Positions 59,762 through 64,000 of a DNA stretch of 64,000 nucleotides are shown piece by piece. How positions within the stretch are numbered: the stretch's first letter is position 1; every line of letters starts with the position of its first letter. This stretch comes from Falsirhodobacter flavus (GTDB lineage: Bacteria > Pseudomonadota > Alphaproteobacteria > Rhodobacterales > Rhodobacteraceae): NCBI GenBank assembly GCA_029846755.1, contig JARWBI010000011.1:1-64000 (forward strand), written 5' to 3'. The position numbers and the translations under genes were made by a program. Below the pieces are notes generated by a model that saw only the letters and a program-made list of their open reading frames with translations, searched no databases and was not told the origin of the DNA.

Positions 59762-61367
59762 TGAGCTTTTCTCGCGAGGATTTTTTGAGGATGAAGTCAA
59801 ATTCTGGATCGAACAGCGCGTAGGCTGCCAGAATTGTCGCACAACCCATCAGCATGACCCAGCCTACGAACGAGCCAACAAGAATATAAGCGGCGAATAG
59901 GATGAAAAGGACCGTCATCATCATGCTAAAGAGCTTTTTATTATCTGCATAAAACTTCAAGCGAACCGTTCCATATACAAAAACAAAAAGTGTGGCCAGT
60001 ATGACAATCATACTGCTAAATTGATTGGGAAGCGTTACATTCAAATACGAGCCGGTATGATCACTGAGGTTGGTCACTGCGTTGATATCAAGCAATAGCC
60101 ATGAGACAATGGTCGTGCCATTAGAGGCGAGATACCTATCTTGCAAATTCATTGCCGTAGCAATCAGGACTACCAGTAACAAGCACCGATAGGCGCACTT
60201 CATGATAGCTGCACGTAGTCTGCGTTTTTCGTCCTCGGGAAACTGAAATGATTCACCATCAAGGCGATCAAGCATTTTGCCGCAATCATTGATGATTTTG
60301 TAGAGCAGTATCAGGCCGACAAACAGCAAGTAAAAACACAAGCTCATATAGACGTAAGTAAGTGCTGTGAAGAAAATGGATTCCTTGACGCTGATTTCGT
60401 CAGGTCGCAGGAGAGCAACCGTTCCCCAATCCGTTGCGTAGTCGTTTTTTCCGCTCAATAGCGGTTCGAGTCGGACGCCGATCCACTGGATTACACCCGC
60501 GAACACAGTGCATATCAGAAAGACTGCCCAAAACGTGAATTTTGATTTTTCAACAACCTCCGGCCACGGCTTGAATTGATGTGTCAACTCACAATGAGAT
60601 AGAATTAGAGGCCTGCCCTCTCGCTTCCAGAACAAGAGCGTTTCCACTATGAAGCCAAGAAATAGCGGAAGTAAGACAAGGAAAAGCACTGTCCAATTTG
60701 GTGCCCACCAATACCCTACTTGTTTGTCCAAGCCGCCGTATTCATAGGTCACATTGTGGACCCCGATGATGAGCGCCAAAAAGCCTAAACCGACTGCCCC
60801 TGCAAATACTGAAGCAGGGAGATCAATCGGAGAACCGTGGCTGAATAGGGCTTCGGAGGCCCGTGCCAGTGAGAATTTCCGCTTTTCTGGCCGACCCTCT
60901 CGGGTAGCTTGAACAGGTGCCTCGGAAGGCTTCGGAAGAATGTCCGGCGCGATCAAAGGCGCTGGTAGCGGTTTCGGTGCGATATCACGGGCCGACCTGC
61001 GCTGTTGCTTCGCCCGTTTCTCCCGCTTTTGAGCTGCTAGAGCGGCGCTTAGGATTACCTGCCATTCGGCTGTAGCCGTCTGATCGTCGCATCCGAAAAC
61101 CCTCGCTAGCCACCGGATGTTCTGGGCGCTCACCCCCCGCTCGTTCTCTTGGAACCAGAGTTGCACGGTTCGCAACTCAATGCCGGACCTATTGCCGTCG
61201 AACTGCGAAATTGCTGTCGCCAGTAGGTCTGGGGTCCACGGGCCGGCCGGGAAACCGTCTGGGCCAACAGGTCGGCCAGCGCCAGCAGCCGCCAGCCTTA
61301 TGAAAAGAACTTTGAAAGTGCTGCCGTCATCTGCTGGAGGAACAAAATATTTTCCTTTTTTTATCAA
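59751..61367 (-). CDS. RcgA-like polytopic membrane protein
   Basis: A 538-residue protein in two parts. The cytoplasmic N-terminal ~130 residues look DNA-binding-like (TAISQFDGNRSGIELRTVQL, then NIRWLARVFGCDD), followed by a basic/Pro linker. About seven membrane segments then run from residue 190 to the end. Layout and coupling to the hydrolase fit the RcgA family of rhodobacterial plasmids, reported to matter for conjugation; this is from memory of the family. The start is TTG 61367 without a strong ribosome binding site, so the N terminus is uncertain. Confidence 0.7.
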   Translation of the reverse strand: MIKKGKYFVPPADDGSTFKVLFIRLAAAGAGRPVGPDGFPAGPWTPDLLATAISQFDGNRSGIELRTVQLWFQENERGVSAQNIRWLARVFGCDDQTATAEWQVILSAALAAQKREKRAKQQRRSARDIAPKPLPAPLIAPDILPKPSEAPVQATREGRPEKRKFSLARASEALFSHGSPIDLPASVFAGAVGLGFLALIIGVHNVTYEYGGLDKQVGYWWAPNWTVLFLVLLPLFLGFIVETLLFWKREGRPLILSHCELTHQFKPWPEVVEKSKFTFWAVFLICTVFAGVIQWIGVRLEPLLSGKNDYATDWGTVALLRPDEISVKESIFFTALTYVYMSLCFYLLFVGLILLYKIINDCGKMLDRLDGESFQFPEDEKRRLRAAIMKCAYRCLLLVVLIATAMNLQDRYLASNGTTIVSWLLLDINAVTNLSDHTGSYLNVTLPNQFSSMIVILATLFVFVYGTVRLKFYADNKKLFSMMMTVLFILFAAYILVGSFVGWVMLMGCATILAAYALFDPEFDFILKKSSREKLNAS

Positions 61368-61606
61368 ATGCTTGCAAACTTCCGTTTCGTTCCGGTTCGC
61401 GCAGGTTCGTATCGTATCGTGCTCTGACCATCAAATATTATTTACCAGTTCGTGTGTCGCCACGCGCTGACACCCAACTTTCCGCGTCCGCACACTGAAC
61501 GCGGTTCTTGGAGCATTGTAGCTGCTGGCCTCGCCAGCCTCGAAAACGGAGAAAACGTTACGCAAATCCTCTCTGGTCCGGTTGCGGCGGATTGGCTTCA
61601 GATTTT

Positions 61607-61654
61607 CGGAGTTCGGAGTTCGGAGTTCGGAGTTCGGAGTTCGGAGTTCGGAGT
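61607..61654. repeat. Heptanucleotide tandem repeat (CGGAGTT), about 6.9 copies
   Basis: Six perfect copies of CGGAGTT (61607-61648) and a seventh broken by T to C (61649-61655) lie in the gap between the RcgA-like gene and the next rightward gene. Short frames on both strands read through it (as SELRTPN on the minus strand), but neither looks like a real gene. A 7-bp unit is not a multiple of three, so changes in copy number would shift any frame or promoter spacing. Confidence 0.85.
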
Positions 61655-61841
61655 CGGGCACGAGTGGGTGATATTCCCATATAGTGTATACGTATGCCGC
61701 CAGACTTAGATTCTCAGAATGGTGGTAAACCAAAAACTAGTGGCGTATTGAAAAGACGCTACATACTGTGTTACATGGCCGCAAACCCTGCAGTTCGCGG
61801 CTTCCGTTGCCCTAAGGGCAAACGTTCGAGAAGGTTCCAAA

Positions 61842-62210
61842 ATGACGCCTATCCCCGCCTCGGAGAAAAATTTCCGTGTCTATGTGAAACGATCCGGTTT
61901 CGTGGATATCACAAGGGCTACGACTGACGATGAAGATGGCTCGCCCTGCTTCACGCTCTCGACCGAAGTGAAAAATAGCCGCTATGCGTTTCTCTATGCT
62001 AAAACCCGACCGGAACCGCGCTCCTTCAGTTCCGAAAGCGCGATTACCCAGCAGCTCATCAAGTGGGGCTTGAAGGTAGCTGCCTTGCCTGTCGTGGATG
62101 GCTTAAGCCGTTGCTACCTCGAAAGCTCGAATTTAGGTCTCAAACAGCCTGCCACTACGACGCCGATCGAGGCGGCCAACCGTGGGCGTCGCTTAGTGGC
62201 ATCGCGGTGA
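61842..62210 (+). CDS. Hypothetical protein (122 aa)
   Basis: ATG 61842 follows an AAGGTTCC sequence, so the ribosome binding site is only moderate. The product is soluble and basic, with FRVYVKRSGFVDITRAT near the start and YAFLYAKTRPEPRSFSSE in the middle. No family was recognised. It ends about 100 bases before the IS110-family element, so it is probably complete. Confidence 0.5.
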   Translation: MTPIPASEKNFRVYVKRSGFVDITRATTDDEDGSPCFTLSTEVKNSRYAFLYAKTRPEPRSFSSESAITQQLIKWGLKVAALPVVDGLSRCYLESSNLGLKQPATTTPIEAANRGRRLVASR

Positions 62211-62305
62211 TATGGCAGCCTTCCAACCCGATCGATCTGGTCATGACCCGACGTTACCGCCCCTATTCGTTCGGATGCGATAGCAAACCAGAACACTCGT
62301 TCCGT

Positions 62306-63835
62306 TAGACCCCATGATCGCTGGGTGAGCTGACTGGGGCGGCGGCCTCTCCCACGGCATTCTCTGTTCGAGGGTTGCGTCAGGTTGGCTGGCGCCGAGC
62401 CTCAAGAATGGGGGAGAGACCGCATGGAGCATACCACGTTCATCGGGTTGGACGTCCACAAGGCGTCGATATCGGTCGCCGTTGCGCAGGGCTTACGTGG
62501 CGGCGAGATCCGGCACCGGGGATCGGTGCCGAACCGCCCGGAGCACATTCGCAAGCTGGTGGAGAAGCTTGCTGCGGCCGGGGCGGCACTGCATTTCTGT
62601 TATGAGGCCGGTCCTTGCGGCTATGGCCTGCACCGCCAGCTTGTCGAGCTCGGGCACGACTGCATCGTGGTCGCACCCTCGCTGATCCCCGTGAAGGCCG
62701 GGGATCGGGTGAAGACCGACCGCCGTGACGCGGTGATGCTGGCCAAGCTGCATCGCCCGGGCGAGCTGACAGCGGTCTGGGTGCCGGATGCGGCCCATGA
62801 GGCGATGCGCGATCTGGTCCGCGCTCGGGCGACAGCAGTGCGGGTAGCGGGCAAGGCGCGCCAGCACCTCCAGGGTTTCCTGCTTCGCCACAGCCGGATC
62901 TATCCCGGCAAAAAGGGCTGGACCGGGGCCTACCGGCGCTGGCTCGCGTTGGTCCGGTTCACGTATCCCGCGCAGCAGATCGTCCTGCAGGATTACATCG
63001 ACGCGGTTGCCGATGCCGAGGCGCGGGTGGAGCGGCTGACAGGACAGATCGCGGATCTGCTGCCGCACTGGAGCCTCGCGCCGGTGGTAGAGGCCGTTCA
63101 GGCGATGCGCGGCGTGGGGTTCATCGTTGCGGTGACGGTGGTGGCCGAGGTGGGTGACTTCCAGCGCTTTGAGAGCCCGCGCCAGCTGATGGCCTATCTG
63201 GGGCTGACGCCATCGGAACATTCCAGCGGCGCCAGCGTGCGGCGGGGCGGGATCACCAAGGCGGGCAGCGGGCTCGCCAGGCGCGCGTTGATCGAGGGGG
63301 CCTGGAGCTATCGGATGCAGGCGCGGATCAGTGTGAAGCTGCTGGCCCGGATCGAAGCGCTTCCCAAGGTGGTGCGCGACATCGCCTGGAAGGGCCAGCT
63401 CCGGATGTGCCAGCGTTACCGACACCTGATCGCGGCCGGCAAGGCGAAGGTCGTGGTAGTGACCGCGATCGCGCGCGAGATGCTGGGCTTTGTCTGGGCC
63501 ATCGCCCGGGCCGTGACTGCGCCACCCGCCAGCCCGGACGCCACTGCAGCCTAAAGAAGGAAAGATCGCCCGGATCAGGCCGATGCACAGGGCTAGGGGC
63601 GGAACGCGGTGGGGAACCCTCGTGCCCTGTTATGGGCCGACACAGTCGACGCCCGATCCCTAGACCGAGGCAGCCCCAGGACGTAACCACGGTCATGCGG
63701 TAGCCAACCCGCGCATGAGAGCTTGCTCAACCGTCGTCTCAGTTCCGCCTCCTGCCCTGCGCATCCACATTACGACGCACCCGGCCAAGCCGGATTAAAT
63801 GCCATGGAATAAGGGGTTGACTGCGATCATGAGAG
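62306..63835 (+). mobile_element. IS110-family insertion sequence (IS1111-like ends)
   Basis: One IS110-type transposase gene flanked by non-coding ends of about 115 and 280 bases. CATGATCGC (62313-62321) recurs inverted at 63823-63831, as expected of the subterminal inverted repeats of the IS1111 subgroup. The exact termini are uncertain because the family makes no standard duplication. The long 3' non-coding part (63555-63830) is where a guide (bridge) RNA would lie in this subgroup. The second IS5-family copy starts immediately after. Confidence 0.75.
62424..63554 (+). CDS. IS110-family transposase (DEDD)
   Basis: A 376-residue IS110 recombinase. The N-terminal RuvC-like DEDD domain has GLDVHKASISV (first Asp), CYEAGPCGYG (Glu) and VKTDRRDAVMLAKL (Asp pair). 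The C-terminal Transposase_20 domain contains GVGFIVAVTVVAEVGD and the serine motif region LGLTPSEHSSG. ATG 62424 (MEHTTFIG) with GGGGGAGAGA upstream is preferred over an in-frame start at 62385. Appears intact; RNA-guided target choice is known for this family. Confidence 0.88.
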   Translation: MEHTTFIGLDVHKASISVAVAQGLRGGEIRHRGSVPNRPEHIRKLVEKLAAAGAALHFCYEAGPCGYGLHRQLVELGHDCIVVAPSLIPVKAGDRVKTDRRDAVMLAKLHRPGELTAVWVPDAAHEAMRDLVRARATAVRVAGKARQHLQGFLLRHSRIYPGKKGWTGAYRRWLALVRFTYPAQQIVLQDYIDAVADAEARVERLTGQIADLLPHWSLAPVVEAVQAMRGVGFIVAVTVVAEVGDFQRFESPRQLMAYLGLTPSEHSSGASVRRGGITKAGSGLARRALIEGAWSYRMQARISVKLLARIEALPKVVRDIAWKGQLRMCQRYRHLIAAGKAKVVVVTAIAREMLGFVWAIARAVTAPPASPDATAA

Positions 63836-64000
63836 CAGGCTGCTGAAGAAGGCCGGCATGAGGAACGGTTTTCCCCGACGCGGATGCTGGGTGGGCCTGG
63901 ATCAGCCGCAGTCAGACCTGACTGCGGCTCCCCCGGTCAGCGCGCCAGCAGTTTCGGCAGTCTGGCGAGGTTGCACGCCGCCATTGTCAGCGTGAAGCGG
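63836..64000 (-). mobile_element. Second IS5-family element, cut by the window end
   Basis: From CAGGCTGCTGAAGAAG at 63836 the sequence follows the left end of the element at 1034 with roughly 90 percent identity, including the hairpin before the transposase stop. Orientation is the same. It abuts the right end of the IS110-family element. Only 165 bases are visible. Confidence 0.85.
63937..64000 (-). CDS. IS5-family transposase, C-terminal end (partial)
   Basis: The stop (TCA on the plus strand) is at 63937-63939 and the last residues read LLAR, compared with LLAT in the copy at 1135. The rest of the gene lies beyond the window. The visible codons match the first copy closely (FTLTMAACNLARLP). 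Confidence 0.75.
   Translation of the reverse strand, partial: RFTLTMAACNLARLPKLLAR

Noticed and set aside
61431..61733. Minus-strand frame containing SELRTPN repeats
   Set aside because: The repeat is a 7-base unit that leaves both strands open; no ribosome binding site or recognisable product.

Overview
The window looks like a stretch of a large conjugative plasmid, or an integrated relative, from an alphaproteobacterium of the Rhodobacterales (Paracoccus/Rhodobacter-like). The basis is high G+C, tightly overlapping (ATGA) operons, IS families common in that order, and an F-type transfer system whose proteins have rhodobacterial character. No tRNA, rRNA, CRISPR array or recognisable replication initiator was seen, so the replicon type is unknown.

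Layout. 1-6.9 kb: a chain of small overlapping unknown genes, broken by a nested IS pair (IS5 family inside IS3 family), then a long inverted repeat and an ArdC-like antirestriction gene. A 77-bp leader occurs both before the unknown operon and before the ArdC-like gene. 7-8.8 kb: a ParA-type ATPase with a small partner gene, and a roughly 420-bp G/T-only hexamer-like array next to them that is probably a centromere. 8.9-16.3 kb, leftward: lysozyme-like muramidase, small coiled-coil protein, MobF relaxase/helicase (TraI/TrwC type), and TraD coupling protein. 16.4-19.3 kb, rightward: DsbA-like oxidoreductase, lipoprotein and a string of small unknown genes ending at a strong terminator.

19.5-38.3 kb is an accessory island: 25-bp tandem repeats, a split DUF3800 gene, an IS1182-family element with an internal stop, then a sulfatase gene set. 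The set holds two type I sulfatases with CxAxR/CxPxR motifs, a formylglycine-generating enzyme, two outer-membrane barrel proteins, a DUF900 lipoprotein esterase, a DUF1254/1214 protein, small membrane proteins, and a LuxR-type two-component system. A second IS3-family element splits a DUF1622 gene.

38.6-56.9 kb is one long leftward F-type mating-pair-formation operon in the order traA-L-E-K-B-V-C-(two small genes)-trbI-S26 peptidase-traW-U-trbC-N-thioredoxin-traF-H-G. TraG carries a SleB-like wall-hydrolase domain at its C terminus. 57-61.4 kb holds a small unknown gene at the tra promoter, then a FadL-type channel, an alpha/beta hydrolase and a membrane protein. The last two resemble the RcgR/RcgA pair of rhodobacterial conjugative plasmids. 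The window closes with an IS110-family element abutting a second, diverged copy of the first IS5-family element, cut by the window end.

Together: TraI and TraD process and deliver DNA, the traA-G operon builds the pilus and channel, the periplasmic thiol proteins fold its cysteine-rich parts, and the leading genes probably protect incoming DNA. The sulfatase island is metabolic cargo.
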